Below are positions 25,516-34,862 of a stretch of DNA of 64,000 nt, one piece after another. Position numbers and translations under genes: made by a program. The DNA comes from CAIXLI01 sp964587125. Lineage in GTDB: Bacteria > Pseudomonadota > Alphaproteobacteria > UBA9219. The notes beneath the pieces were generated by a model that did no database searches, had not been told where the DNA came from, and was given only the letters and a program-made list of their open reading frames with translations. The stretch's first letter is position 1. Each line of letters starts with the position of its first letter. The stretch is taken from the NCBI GenBank assembly GCA_964587125.1, contig CAZPKC010000001.1:1-64000 (forward strand), given 5' to 3'.

Positions 25516-26622
25516 TTACCACGAAACGGCTGTGGCTGCTTTCTTGTCGGCTGCAAGAATTTTAGAGAGCAGCGTGATAAGTTCGAGCAATGGCTCCCAC
25601 GGCATTTTACGGTTGGGATGGCGCTTGGACATGGAATCCCAGCAGTAGATGGCATGTCCCACTTTTCCAAGGCTGTTGCCCAGCGTCCAGTAAGCCTTGC
25701 TGCTGTTCTGAAGAAATTTCAGGAAGTCGGCGGACCCCGTTTTGAACTTGAACATTTTATCGTAAGAGCTTTGGTATTCGTTCAAGACGCGTTCCGCCGC
25801 ATGCCATTCTTCCTGCAGGCGCGTTTTGATCATTTCCAACATCTCTTTAATTTCCGCGCGCTCCTGGCCCGACACGGCGGCGATGGGAATTTTGACGTCT
25901 TTAAGCCACGTGGTGATATTCCCCATCGATTCAATGGTGCGCTGGTGCTCAAAGCCGTAAAAAATAATGCCTTTCCATGCGGCAAAAGTCTCAAGTTCCC
26001 TGCCCGCAGGCAAACGAAAAGCCATGACTAAGGGCTTCAAAGCTTCAAGATCGCGGCCTTCCCATATTTTTTCGACCAGCTTGCGCGCGACTTCATCGGA
26101 CGATAAAGCATCGGGAAACGCCGCCTTGGCCAAGGGTTCGAAGCCTTGGAGAATAAACGCCTCGATCTGGCCCCATAATTCCTTACCGACCTCGAAATAA
26201 TCGGGGTTCATATTTATTTTTTCGTTGATAAAGACATCCTTGAGCAAAAACGGATCTAGCGACGGCAATTTGTCGAGGACTTTGAGGATGCGCATATCCC
26301 CGTCCAGAAGTTCGCGGGGCAACGCGCCTTCGCCGAAATTATCGAGCAACGCCATCTCGGCGCCTTTATCGTGAACAAAGACGGTGCGTCCGCCTTCGTA
26401 GATGTCGTTCTCGTTGAAGGGCAGGTAAAGTTTGGTGCCAATGCCCGACGTGCGCGAATTCGGATCGGTATCCTTGATCAACACCAAATTATTCAAGGGC
26501 TTGCACGAGAAAAACGTTTTGGCGTTCGGGTCTTTGGCCAGAATGCGCCGCGTCATGACGTTACAGTTCAGGACGCGCGGCGACCCGACATCGAGCATTG
26601 GTTTCAGGTATTCTTTAGTCAT
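25516..26622 (-). CDS. Unrecognised 368-residue cytoplasmic protein
   Basis: I do not recognise a domain. The protein has no signal peptide or membrane helix. The N-terminal third is mixed (FSCKPLNNLVLIKDTDPN, IGTKLYLPFNENDIYEGGRTVFVHD), and the C-terminal two thirds are helical (QERAEIKEMLEMIKTRLQEEWHAAERVLNEYQSSYDKMF). The phrase GGRTVFVHDKGAEMALLDNFGEGA could be part of a binding pocket. Normal codon use and length suggest a real conserved alphaproteobacterial protein rather than recent acquisition. Confidence 0.75.
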   Translation of the reverse strand: MTKEYLKPMLDVGSPRVLNCNVMTRRILAKDPNAKTFFSCKPLNNLVLIKDTDPNSRTSGIGTKLYLPFNENDIYEGGRTVFVHDKGAEMALLDNFGEGALPRELLDGDMRILKVLDKLPSLDPFLLKDVFINEKINMNPDYFEVGKELWGQIEAFILQGFEPLAKAAFPDALSSDEVARKLVEKIWEGRDLEALKPLVMAFRLPAGRELETFAAWKGIIFYGFEHQRTIESMGNITTWLKDVKIPIAAVSGQERAEIKEMLEMIKTRLQEEWHAAERVLNEYQSSYDKMFKFKTGSADFLKFLQNSSKAYWTLGNSLGKVGHAIYCWDSMSKRHPNRKMPWEPLLELITLLSKILAADKKAATAVSW

Positions 26623-26872
26623 AGGAACCAGCCAGCTAATTGAACAAAAATAAGGCGGACGAGTTTAGCTTGAATTAAGTTAAGAAAAGGTCACCAATTT
26701 CCTATTTCATGCAGAAGTATAGCGTCTTTTTCCCAATTATTGCATTTTTAGGCAAGCATGAAAGTAATATGAAACTTTACTGCTTTTGGCCCGCTTGTTA
26801 TGTTGCGTCAGCCGATGGCGTGTATTTTCGGCCTTTTTGTGCAACATATTCGCGCGTTTTGGGAGATTATTT

Positions 26873-27856
26873 ATGGCATTCTTTGATGACGGGGATACTC
26901 CCTTTGACATGATGTCGGCCTTATCTTCGGCTATTAACGGGGGCCGCAACAGACAAGCTTCTATCGAAAAAAGTATCGCGGAGAGGATTGCGGAAGGACA
27001 CGGGGTAAAGTTAATCAGGGACGCTTTCGATCTTTACCAAGCCGGCAACGAGCCCGAAGAGGTGTCCTACGGCGGCGGACTTTTCGCCTCCCTTATCAAA
27101 ATGGGATTGGCGAAGGAAATCGCGGAAGACGATAAAATTATCCAGCAGGCGATTTCGTATTTTCGTCGCGACAAAACGGTCGACGAAGCAACGAACGTTC
27201 TTATTCCTTTGGCGGAGAAGGGACAATCCGCCCGTATCGTCGCTTTGTATCCTGAAGTGTTTGACCGTTTGGCAGAATTATTGGCGTCGGGGGACAATTC
27301 TCTCATGACGCAAGCCTCGGCTCTTACCTCTTCCATGGCTCAAGATAAACAAGCCGACGCCATCGTCCGGCATTCCGGATTGCTGTCCGCCATCGTTCAA
27401 GTTTATTCGGACGACACTCCTTATTCGGTCAACGAGAATGACAGGCCTTTGGAACCCACTCGTCTTGTTTTCTTCAAAATAGTGTCGGATGATCCGGACG
27501 CTAATCTGGATGCCCTTTTGGCCAATCTTTCCGAAGTCATGTCGTCTCTCCCAAACGAGCGGTTAGATGATCCCACCGACAAAGTTACTTTGGGCGGGTA
27601 TTTGCTTGCAACGCTGGTAAAGAACGAAACCGGTTCGACGGTCGTCAAGAATGAGGACGTGCTGGCAAAAACGCGGGAATACCTTTGCGATTCAGGCGTC
27701 GGCGACAACACCCGCCGCTGCGCTATTGCCCTTGCGAATACCATCGTCGAGCATTCCGACAACGAATTTGCAGCCATGCGTTATTTTACTTTGAAGCGCT
27801 CCGGCAACGGCGTTTTAAGGGGATTTTGGGATCTTCTGCATAAGCCTCGGCGGTGA
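26873..27856 (+). CDS. Unrecognised 327-residue helical protein
   Basis: No family is recognised. After a short hydrophobic start (MAFFDDGDTPFDMMSALSSAI) the protein is a succession of amphipathic helices, including ATNVLIPLAEKGQSARIVALYPEVFDRLAELLASGDNSLM, which hints at an armadillo/HEAT-like solenoid. There is no signal peptide. The ATG at 26873 is preceded by GGGAG; an in-frame start at 26786 is unlikely. The region upstream is AT-rich and carries a GCATGAAAGTA run at 26755 reminiscent of the orphan-cluster element, but without TTGACA. Confidence 0.65.
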   Translation: MAFFDDGDTPFDMMSALSSAINGGRNRQASIEKSIAERIAEGHGVKLIRDAFDLYQAGNEPEEVSYGGGLFASLIKMGLAKEIAEDDKIIQQAISYFRRDKTVDEATNVLIPLAEKGQSARIVALYPEVFDRLAELLASGDNSLMTQASALTSSMAQDKQADAIVRHSGLLSAIVQVYSDDTPYSVNENDRPLEPTRLVFFKIVSDDPDANLDALLANLSEVMSSLPNERLDDPTDKVTLGGYLLATLVKNETGSTVVKNEDVLAKTREYLCDSGVGDNTRRCAIALANTIVEHSDNEFAAMRYFTLKRSGNGVLRGFWDLLHKPRR

Positions 27857-27865
27857 TTTCGCCTT

Positions 27866-28624
27866 TTATTTTTTCGGCAGCCGCGCGGCGACGAAGTCCA
27901 TCATCGGCTGCGGCAAAGCGGCCAGAAAGCGAACGATCGCATACATCTGCCACGGAAAAGCGATGCGGGCTTTATTATCGGCCAAGCCTTTGCGGATCAG
28001 GCGCGCCGCGCGTTCGGGAGACATCAAAAACGGCATCTGGAAGGGGTTCGCGTCGGTCATCGGCGTTTTGATAAAACCCGGGCATATGACATTGACTTCG
28101 ACGCCATACGGCGCCATTTCCGCGCGCAAACCTTCGCCGTAAACGCGCACCGCCGCCTTGCTGGCCGCGTAGGCGGAGCTTCCGGCAAAACCGCGAAAGC
28201 CAGCCAGAGAACTGACGATCGCTATCTGCCCGAATCCGCGCTCTTTCATCAAGGGCAACGCGGGATGGATCGTATTAAAAACGCCGGAGACGTTAACGGC
28301 GAATACCGTTTTCGATTGATCGTCGATTTCTTCGATGCGCGAGGTCTTGCCGGAAATGCCCGCGTTGGCGATGATAAGGTCTATCGCCGCCGCTTTGTCG
28401 CGCTCCTTTATCCACGCGGCCATCGTTTCCGCGTCGGTAACGTCGCCCATGTGCGTCGCGACTTCCGCGCCGCGCCTGCGCGCTTGCGCCGCCGTACGCT
28501 CCAAACGTTCCGCCTTGCGCCCGTGCAACGATAAAATAATGCCCGGCGCAGCATACGTGAACGCCAAAGCCGCGCCGATGCCGCTCGAGGCTCCCGTTAT
28601 CAAAATATGGCGAGGATCGCGCAT
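27866..28624 (-). CDS. Short-chain dehydrogenase/reductase
   Basis: The 252-residue classical SDR binds NAD(P) through GASSGIG (11-17) and NAG (87-89), with catalytic Ser138/139, Tyr152 and Lys156 (YAASK). After the Rossmann fold there is a hydrophobic C-terminal part (PWQMYAIVRFLAALPQPMMDFV) as in membrane-associated SDRs. The substrate is unknown. The frame is open upstream for another 227 codons, but that stretch is antisense to gmk and is excluded. It is divergent from gmk with 72 bases between starts. Confidence 0.9.
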   Translation of the reverse strand: MRDPRHILITGASSGIGAALAFTYAAPGIILSLHGRKAERLERTAAQARRRGAEVATHMGDVTDAETMAAWIKERDKAAAIDLIIANAGISGKTSRIEEIDDQSKTVFAVNVSGVFNTIHPALPLMKERGFGQIAIVSSLAGFRGFAGSSAYAASKAAVRVYGEGLRAEMAPYGVEVNVICPGFIKTPMTDANPFQMPFLMSPERAARLIRKGLADNKARIAFPWQMYAIVRFLAALPQPMMDFVAARLPKK

Positions 28625-28696
28625 GATGAAAAAAGATAACAAGAATAACGAGAATCTGCACGTATAATTTTCCAACATTGCTGTTCGGAAATAAAA

Positions 28697-29356
28697 ATGC
28701 TTAAAAGGCTTATGACATTGCCTTTCGATTTGATTCGCCGACGTGGATTGATGCTCGTTCTGTCCTCTCCTTCGGGCGCGGGAAAAACTACGTTGTCGCG
28801 CCGCCTTTTGGAAACCGATTCGGAAATTTCGTTGTCGATTTCCGTCACGACCCGCGCGCCGCGCAAGGGCGAGGTTCCGGGTCGCGACTATATATTCGTC
28901 GACGCGACCGAATTCAACCTGATGATCAACCGCAACCAGCTTCTGGAACACGCGAAGGTATTCGGCAACTATTACGGCACGCCGCGCGCGCCCGTCGAAG
29001 AAGCTTTGGCGAAAGGGCGCGACGTTTTGTTCGACATCGACTGGCAGGGCACGCAACAGCTCGCGGAAAAAGCGCGCGACGACCTCGTGAGCCTCTTTAT
29101 CTTGCCGCCGTCGTGGTACGAGCTTGAGCGACGCCTGATGAACCGCGCGCAGGATGATCCTTCGGAAATCAATCTCCGCATGGCCAAGGCCTCGGACGAG
29201 ATGAGCCATTGGGCGGAATACGATTATGTCCTCGTCAACAAAGACATCGACCAATCGGTCGAAGCGCTGCGCGCGATTTTGCTCGCGGAAAGGCTGAAAC
29301 GCCACCGGCAGCTTGGGTTATCCGAATTCGTCGGCGGATTGCAGGCGGGACGTTAG
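28697..29356 (+). CDS. gmk: Guanylate kinase
   Basis: The 219-residue enzyme phosphorylates GMP to GDP. It has the P-loop SSPSGAGKTT, the GMP-binding TRAPRKGEVPGRDYIFVD, and the FDIDWQGTQQL segment. An N-terminal extension of about 17 residues precedes the kinase fold, so translation may instead begin at an internal Met. Its stop overlaps the convergent argG stop by four bases, sharing TTAG. Confidence 0.95.
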   Translation: MLKRLMTLPFDLIRRRGLMLVLSSPSGAGKTTLSRRLLETDSEISLSISVTTRAPRKGEVPGRDYIFVDATEFNLMINRNQLLEHAKVFGNYYGTPRAPVEEALAKGRDVLFDIDWQGTQQLAEKARDDLVSLFILPPSWYELERRLMNRAQDDPSEINLRMAKASDEMSHWAEYDYVLVNKDIDQSVEALRAILLAERLKRHRQLGLSEFVGGLQAGR

Positions 29357-30591
29357 GGTCGGGACACCTGTCCCGCACGCGCGATTGTTCTTGCATGAAC
29401 GCCTAAGACTCCAAGAAAGCCTTCGGAATCTTTGTGATCGAACGAGCCTTCGTTTTCCATCGAACTGTCGCTTGAAAACAGGTTATGCGGGATATCGGTC
29501 GCATTGATGTAGGAAACGTTGCCTTTGTAAACCGAGACCGTGATCGTTCCCGTCGCCAGCTTCGTCGCTTCGGCGATCGCTTTGCGCGACATGCGCGTGG
29601 CGACGTCGTTCCAGTAGCCCTGATAAAGCTGCTTGGAAATTTCTGCCGACAGTTTTGAGAACAACTCATGCGCGCGGCGGTCGAGGATCAACTGCAAGAG
29701 GAACGCATAAGCGGAGCCGAGCAATTCCATGCCGGGCGCTTCGTAGATGCCGCGCGATTTGACGCCGACGAAGCGATTTTCGACCATATGGAGACCGATG
29801 CCGACGCCGTGCTTGCCGCCGATTTCGTTCGCGATCAGCATCGCTTTCAAAGCATCGACGGGTTTGCCGTTGATCAAAACCGGCTTGCCTTCCTCGAAGC
29901 GCACGGAAAATTCCTCGGCCTTGTCGGGAGCTTGTTCGGGCCAGACGCCCATTTCCGGCGTGACAAAATGCGCGGGCGTTTGGAGAGATTCCAGTTTGCC
30001 CGCTTCATGCGTCAAACCTAAAAGATTGGCGTCCGTCGAATAGGGCTTGTCGCGCGAAGCCTTGATCGGAAGGCCGTGCTGCTCGCAATACTCGATCATC
30101 GGGATGCGGCCTCCGAAGCGGTTCAGAAACGCTTCGTCGCGCCACGGGGCGTAGACGCTGAAATCGGGCTCCAGCATATTCGTGATGAGTTGGAACCGCA
30201 CCTGATCGTTGCCGCGTCCCGTCGCGCCGTGGCTGAAAATTTTCAGGCCGCGCTTTTTCATCTCGGGCAAAATGCCCGCGACCGTCACTTGACGCCCGAA
30301 CGGAGTCGTCGACCAATAGCGGCTTTCGTAACAGGTTTGCGCCTGAACTCCTTCGATGCCGATTTCGGCCATTTGTTTTTGCAAAGGGATGCCGATGAAA
30401 TCGACCGCGCCGCACGCGCGCATGCGCTTTTCGATCGAACCGAAATCGGTTTCGTCCGGCTGCGCCAAATCCGCCGTGCAGGCCACCACTTTGACCCCCT
30501 GCTCGGTCAGCCAATGCGTGATGGTGCAACTGTCGAGGCCGCCCGAAGCTGCGAAGGCGATAGTCTTTCCTTTAAGGTCGCTGACATTCAT
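29353..30591 (-). CDS. argG: Argininosuccinate synthase
   Basis: The 412-residue enzyme joins citrulline and aspartate with ATP in arginine synthesis. It has the PP-loop AASGGLDSCT, the SHGATGRGNDQVRF block, and APWRDEAFLNRF. The start at 30591 is close to the P-loop, as in the family, though total length and C-terminus (SDSSMENEGSFDHKDSEGFLGVLG) match the proteobacterial long form. The neighbouring gene upstream on the same strand is the degenerate phosphoesterase, 268 bases away, so argG likely has its own promoter. Arginine prototrophy is implied only if the other arg genes are present elsewhere. Confidence 0.95.
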   Translation of the reverse strand: MNVSDLKGKTIAFAASGGLDSCTITHWLTEQGVKVVACTADLAQPDETDFGSIEKRMRACGAVDFIGIPLQKQMAEIGIEGVQAQTCYESRYWSTTPFGRQVTVAGILPEMKKRGLKIFSHGATGRGNDQVRFQLITNMLEPDFSVYAPWRDEAFLNRFGGRIPMIEYCEQHGLPIKASRDKPYSTDANLLGLTHEAGKLESLQTPAHFVTPEMGVWPEQAPDKAEEFSVRFEEGKPVLINGKPVDALKAMLIANEIGGKHGVGIGLHMVENRFVGVKSRGIYEAPGMELLGSAYAFLLQLILDRRAHELFSKLSAEISKQLYQGYWNDVATRMSRKAIAEATKLATGTITVSVYKGNVSYINATDIPHNLFSSDSSMENEGSFDHKDSEGFLGVLGVHARTIARAGQVSRP

Positions 30592-30859
30592 AATTTTTCT
30601 CCGTTAGTGGGGATACATTTCGCCTGCGCGTTGCAGGCAGTCGTAACTATGTGTTGGGGTCGATGAAAATGTGCGCAGTCACGCGCGTCGCGCATCGCGG
30701 CGGAAAGAAAAAACGGAATGCAAAGTCGTTTTCATGCCGCAAACATTACATTGTTTGAACATTGAAAGCAAGAGAAACAAATCGGATTCCGCATAACGCG
30801 CATTTTGCAAAACGCAAAAAGCGCGTTTTGAGGAATGACGGAAAAAAACTTGAGAATTT

Positions 30860-31852
30860 TTACGCGTTCGCAGCTTGAAGCGGCTCGGCGGACTGAATAA
30901 CGACGGGCGTAGAGGCCTGTTGCGCCGTTTCTTCTCCGATGTGCGGGTCGTTCGCGGCTTCGCGTTCGTAGGGCAAGGATTCTAAAGCGCCTCGCCCTCC
31001 CGTCACGACCAGTTCGGCAAGCGTTCCCGTCGGCGTAAAGCAACCGCAAATCAAAGGCCCTCCGCGACCGCAGCCGCCGTCGAGCGTCACGGCGAGATCG
31101 TCGAGATCGGCCCCTCCATTGACGGAATCAAATCCGCGTACGATGCGGCTGTACGACGCCTGCGCGCGCGCGGTCACGCGGAACGGCGCGGCAGTCCACC
31201 ACAAGGCTTCGCCCTGATCGTCGAGCGAACGCGCCGGATCGAAGCTCGCCGGAACGAACAACATCCGTTTCTGGTCAGGGCCTTGATTGGCGAATGCGGC
31301 GCGGCGCATCGTGAACATCAGTTTTTCATGCCCGGGCGCGTTGCGCTGCAACGTGCGAAGCTGGTTCGTCCAACGCGTGAGCGCAAGGCTTCCCGCGCGG
31401 GCGACCGAACGCGTGTCGGTGACGCTGACTCCGTACAGGCGCAAATAGGATTCCACGCCGGACGCAATCAATTTCTCAAGCATCTGGTGCGGCAGGGGCG
31501 CAAATTGCAGACGCAGCAAACGCTGCCACGCTTCTTCGGCGGGGCCGCGCAGATAGACGATATCGGAAGCTTCGACTCCCGTTTTGCAAAGAAGGGCCGA
31601 ACGGAAAACCAAAAGTTCTTCCATCACGGCGGCGTTGTTCCGCGACTCGACGCCCAGATAATTGCCCAGATAAACGAGCCTGTCGCGCACGGAAAACCGC
31701 GACGCAATATGATCGTGAAGCGTGGCGAGGCGATCGACGTCTCCGTGGATGGCGGCAACCGCCCAGATACGGCGAGGCGAGCCCAATTCGGCGAATTTTT
31801 CGTTCACGGTCAAAGCTTTCGTTAAGAAGATATTAACGAGGGATTTGAACAT
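30860..31852 (-). CDS. Degenerate calcineurin-like metallophosphoesterase
   Basis: The 330-residue protein resembles alphaproteobacterial PPP-type phosphoesterases, but its metal ligands are changed: the GDIHG motif reads AAIHG (34-37, first Asp lost), GDYVDRG reads GNYLG (63-67), and LRGNHE reads LRGPAEE (101-107, Asn and His lost). A later HEK... and the final His-bearing segments are also unclear. The fold is probably kept without catalysis, so it may act as a binding or regulatory pseudophosphatase. It lies between dapL and argG on the same strand. The assignment is by motif resemblance only. Confidence 0.6.
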   Translation of the reverse strand: MFKSLVNIFLTKALTVNEKFAELGSPRRIWAVAAIHGDVDRLATLHDHIASRFSVRDRLVYLGNYLGVESRNNAAVMEELLVFRSALLCKTGVEASDIVYLRGPAEEAWQRLLRLQFAPLPHQMLEKLIASGVESYLRLYGVSVTDTRSVARAGSLALTRWTNQLRTLQRNAPGHEKLMFTMRRAAFANQGPDQKRMLFVPASFDPARSLDDQGEALWWTAAPFRVTARAQASYSRIVRGFDSVNGGADLDDLAVTLDGGCGRGGPLICGCFTPTGTLAELVVTGGRGALESLPYEREAANDPHIGEETAQQASTPVVIQSAEPLQAANA

Positions 31853-31906
31853 GCGAATCAGGGGGAAAGCAATGATTCGATTCGCGCGCGCGGCTTCGGA
31901 CGCTTT

Positions 31907-33115
31907 TTATTTGTGGATACTTTGAAGGCGGCGGCAGGCTTCTTCGATATTCGCGCGACTGTTGAAAGCGGAAAGGCGGAAATAGCCTTCGCCTTTTGCG
32001 CCAAAGCCCACGCCGGGCGTCACGACGACGCCCGCGTGTTCGAGAAGAAAAGCGAATGTATCCCAGCTCGTCACGCCTTCGCGAGCCTTGCCCCACAAAT
32101 AAGGCGCATCGATGCCGCCTGTGACAATCCATCCGCCACTTTTCAGGGCCGTGGCGAGAAGGCGCGCGTTTTCGAGATAGAAAGAAGTCAATGCGCGGAC
32201 TTGCGCTTTTCCTTCTTCGGAATAAAGAGCTTCCGCCGCGCGCTGCACCGGATAGGCGACGCCGTTGAATCTTGTTGCGTGGCGGCGCTTCCAAAGCGCG
32301 TTCAGGGCGTATGGTTCGCTGTTTTTCTTTTGCCCTTGCACGCCTTTCGGCACGACCGTAAAGCCGCAGCGAAGTCCCGTGAATCCGCCGTTTTTCGAAA
32401 AGCTGCGCATTTCGACGGCGCACGTCGAGGCTCCCGGAATTTCGTAGATCGAACGCGGAATATCCGGCGTATGCACATAGGCTTCGTAGGCGGCATCAAA
32501 AAGGATGATCGCGCGATGCCGCTGCGCATAGGCGACCCACGCCGTCAGTTGCTTGCGCGTCGCGACAGCTCCCGTGGGGTTGTTGGGAAAGCACAAATAG
32601 ATGAGATCGGCGAATGCATCGGGCGGAGACGGAACGAAGCCGTTTTCTTCCGTGCCTTCGAGAAAAGAAACGTTCGCGTTCCCCGCCATGACGTTCGTAT
32701 CGACATAGGCGGGGTAGACCGGGTCTGGCATCAGGATGCGATTGCCCGGGCCGAAAATATCCAGAATGTTTCCGCAATCGCTTTTGCAGCCGTCGGAGAC
32801 GAAAATTTCGTCGTCCAAAATTTCCATGCCGCGCGAACGATAGTCGTTTTCGGCAATCGCGCGGCGCAGAAAATCATAGCCTCCGTCCGGCGCGTAGCCG
32901 CGAAAGGTTTCGCGCGCGGCCATTTCGTCCGTCGCTTTGTGCAAGGCCGAGATGCACGCGGCGGGCAACGGCTCCGTCACGTCGCCGATGCCGCAGCGCA
33001 CGAGGTGCGCGGCTTTATCGGGATGCTCTTTCCGAAAAGCTTCGACGCGCCGCGCAATTTCGGCAAACAGGTAATTTTCGGAGAGCTTGAGAAAGTTCTC
33101 GTTGATGAAAGCCAT
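31907..33115 (-). CDS. dapL: LL-diaminopimelate aminotransferase
   Basis: The 402-residue fold-type I PLP enzyme converts tetrahydrodipicolinate directly to LL-diaminopimelate, bypassing DapC/D/E steps. Signatures are the start SENYLFAEIARRVEAF, GIGDVTEPLP, FRGYAPDGGYDFLRRAIAE, PDPVYPAYVDTNVMAG, FPNNPTGAV and the PLP-Lys in SFSKNGGFTGLRCGF. DapL is found in chlamydiae, plants, cyanobacteria and some deltaproteobacteria and alphaproteobacteria. It supplies the meso-DAP precursor for the wall enzymes in this window. A 597-codon antisense frame over it is spurious. Confidence 0.93.
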   Translation of the reverse strand: MAFINENFLKLSENYLFAEIARRVEAFRKEHPDKAAHLVRCGIGDVTEPLPAACISALHKATDEMAARETFRGYAPDGGYDFLRRAIAENDYRSRGMEILDDEIFVSDGCKSDCGNILDIFGPGNRILMPDPVYPAYVDTNVMAGNANVSFLEGTEENGFVPSPPDAFADLIYLCFPNNPTGAVATRKQLTAWVAYAQRHRAIILFDAAYEAYVHTPDIPRSIYEIPGASTCAVEMRSFSKNGGFTGLRCGFTVVPKGVQGQKKNSEPYALNALWKRRHATRFNGVAYPVQRAAEALYSEEGKAQVRALTSFYLENARLLATALKSGGWIVTGGIDAPYLWGKAREGVTSWDTFAFLLEHAGVVVTPGVGFGAKGEGYFRLSAFNSRANIEEACRRLQSIHK

Positions 33116-33136
33116 ATTAATCCGTTTTCGGCGGGT

Positions 33137-34180
33137 TTATTTTTCCAGCACAATCTCGGCGCGGCGGTTTTGCGCTTCGCGCACGCCGTCTGTCGTCGGA
33201 ACCAGAAGGCCGTTCTTGCCGACGCCCGTTTCCTTGATGTTGGCAGTTTTGACGCCCAGTTTTTCAAGCTCGGCCTTGACCGCCAACGCGCGGCGTTCAG
33301 ACAGCTTGAGATTGTAGGCTTTCGTGCCGACCGTATCGGTATGGCCCGTGACGTCGATTGCCGCATAGCCGTCTTTCTGGAACTTCTGCGCGGCCGCCGC
33401 GATGATCTTCTTGGCTTCGGGCGTAAGTACGGATTTGTCGAAGTCGAAGAACACCATAAAGCTTTGCGCGACCGGTGCGACCGCAGCCTTGGCCGGAACA
33501 TAAGGCGCGACTTTGGGCGGCTCGACCTTGGCCAGAGGAGCCGCGGGTTCTTCCGCGCCGAAGCTGTAACGCACGCCAAGAACGATGTTATGCGAGGCGT
33601 TGGTTATGCGTCCTTGGCTTCCGCCCGTATAACCGACTTTGGGATCGAAAGAAGAGACATAGCGATAATCAGCCGTGATCGCCCAGTTTTTATCCAACTG
33701 CGCTGAAGCGCCTGCAATCGCCTGATAAGCGGCGACAACCGTGTCGCCGTTAAGATAGGAACCCGGAACGCCGACATTCCGCACGCCAACGAAATCCGGG
33801 CCGATGCCCGCGCCGATATAGGGCGAAAGAACTTTTCCGGTTTTGAAATCGTAGAACGCGTTGAGGAACGCCGCGTTGTTGCTGATATGACCGCTGGCGG
33901 CGACGCCGTCGATGGTTTTGGCGTTGGTCTGGTTATGGAAATATTCGCCTTCGAAGCGAAGGCCCATGTCCAAAGCATATCCGGCGCTGCCGAGCAGATC
34001 GAGACCGGCGTCCACGTCTTTGCCGTTGTGCGTTGTCCCCGCATGAATGGCAGGGTCTTCGGGTATGGCGTCGCCGACGCCTGCGGCGGCATACCAACCG
34101 GGCGTCGTATCGGCATGGGCGGCGGAAGAGGCCAGAAGGGCAACGGTCAACGCCACGAGGGATATGGAAATGGTTTTCAT
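33137..34180 (-). CDS. OmpA-family outer-membrane protein
   Basis: The 347-residue precursor has a signal peptide (cleavage after about residue 23, AHA). An N-terminal eight-stranded barrel is suggested by alternating aromatic strands (MGLRFEGEYFHN, YIGAGIGPDFVGV, WAITADYRYVSSF, NIVLGVRYSFG). A Pro/Ala linker joins it to a periplasmic OmpA C-terminal domain (FFDFDKSVLTPEA, VTGHTDTVGTKAYNLKLSERRA), which grips peptidoglycan. The gene is monocistronic or first in the dapL block, 21 bases from dapL. Confidence 0.93.
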   Translation of the reverse strand: MKTISISLVALTVALLASSAAHADTTPGWYAAAGVGDAIPEDPAIHAGTTHNGKDVDAGLDLLGSAGYALDMGLRFEGEYFHNQTNAKTIDGVAASGHISNNAAFLNAFYDFKTGKVLSPYIGAGIGPDFVGVRNVGVPGSYLNGDTVVAAYQAIAGASAQLDKNWAITADYRYVSSFDPKVGYTGGSQGRITNASHNIVLGVRYSFGAEEPAAPLAKVEPPKVAPYVPAKAAVAPVAQSFMVFFDFDKSVLTPEAKKIIAAAAQKFQKDGYAAIDVTGHTDTVGTKAYNLKLSERRALAVKAELEKLGVKTANIKETGVGKNGLLVPTTDGVREAQNRRAEIVLEK

Positions 34181-34326
34181 GTTTTTCTCCTTTGGGCGAG
34201 CAAAATACCACTAAACCCTTTCCAAGGCAAAATCCTTAGGCAGAAAATGAGGTTATATTTCAAACCTTTTGTTATTATTCGAGATTGTTGTTTTTGTGCA
34301 CCTCCCTTTCATGCTAAGAAATTCCC

Positions 34327-34732
34327 TGCCAGACGGTCGGATGATCGCCTACCGCTTTCTTGAGCGGTAGGAGGAAAGTCCGGGCTTCGGGGGAAAAGGG
34401 CGCCGGATAACGTCCGGTTGGGGCGACCCAAAGGAAAGTGCCACAGAAAATAAACTACCCGTTCATTTGAGCGGGAAAAGGTGAAAAGGTGCGGTAAGAG
34501 CGCACCGCGTTTTTGGTAACAGAAACGGCACGGAAAACCCCGCCCGAAGCAAAACCGAATAGGAGCCGCATAGCGCATATCTGGTCTTCGGATCATAGAT
34601 GCGCGGCGTTTTCCCCGCGCGCGGTTCGGGTTGGTTGCTTGAGGCGTTCGGCAACGAACGTCCTAGATGAATGATCGTCCGCCGCATGAAAGTGCGGCGA
34701 CAAAACCCGGCTTATAGACCGTCTGGCAATTT
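34327..34732 (+). ncRNA. rnpB: RNase P RNA (class A)
   Basis: The 5' strand TGCCAGACGGTC (34327-34338) pairs perfectly with GACCGTCTGGCA (34717-34728) to form helix P1, followed by a T-run (34730-34735) as terminator. Inside are the universal GAGGAAAGTCCGGGC segment near 34370, a CCACAGAAA run near 34441 and ACAAAACCCGGCTTATAGA near 34700, all conserved positions of bacterial RNase P RNA. The ~400-nt length fits. The catalytic RNA works with the RnpA protein, not in this window. Confidence 0.96.
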
Positions 34733-34862
34733 TTTATAATGAACGGTTCCTTGTTTAGCGCGCAAGATGGATTGAAAAACAATTCTCTTTGAAAAAGCCG
34801 GCAGAGGACATTAAACATGCGATGTCAGTCTGGCCCTCTCATAATGAAATCGGCCCCGCGTC

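Noticed and set aside
25062..25670. 202-codon minus-strand frame
   Set aside because: It overlaps the opposing DUF2892 gene and the end of 25516 and has low-complexity, Arg/Ser-rich sequence.
28625..29305. Upstream extension of the SDR gene to 479 codons
   Set aside because: The added part is antisense to gmk and the SDR fold begins at 28624.
31913..33706. 597-codon frame on the plus strand
   Set aside because: It lies opposite dapL and part of the OmpA-like gene, both strongly supported, and its product has no recognisable domain.
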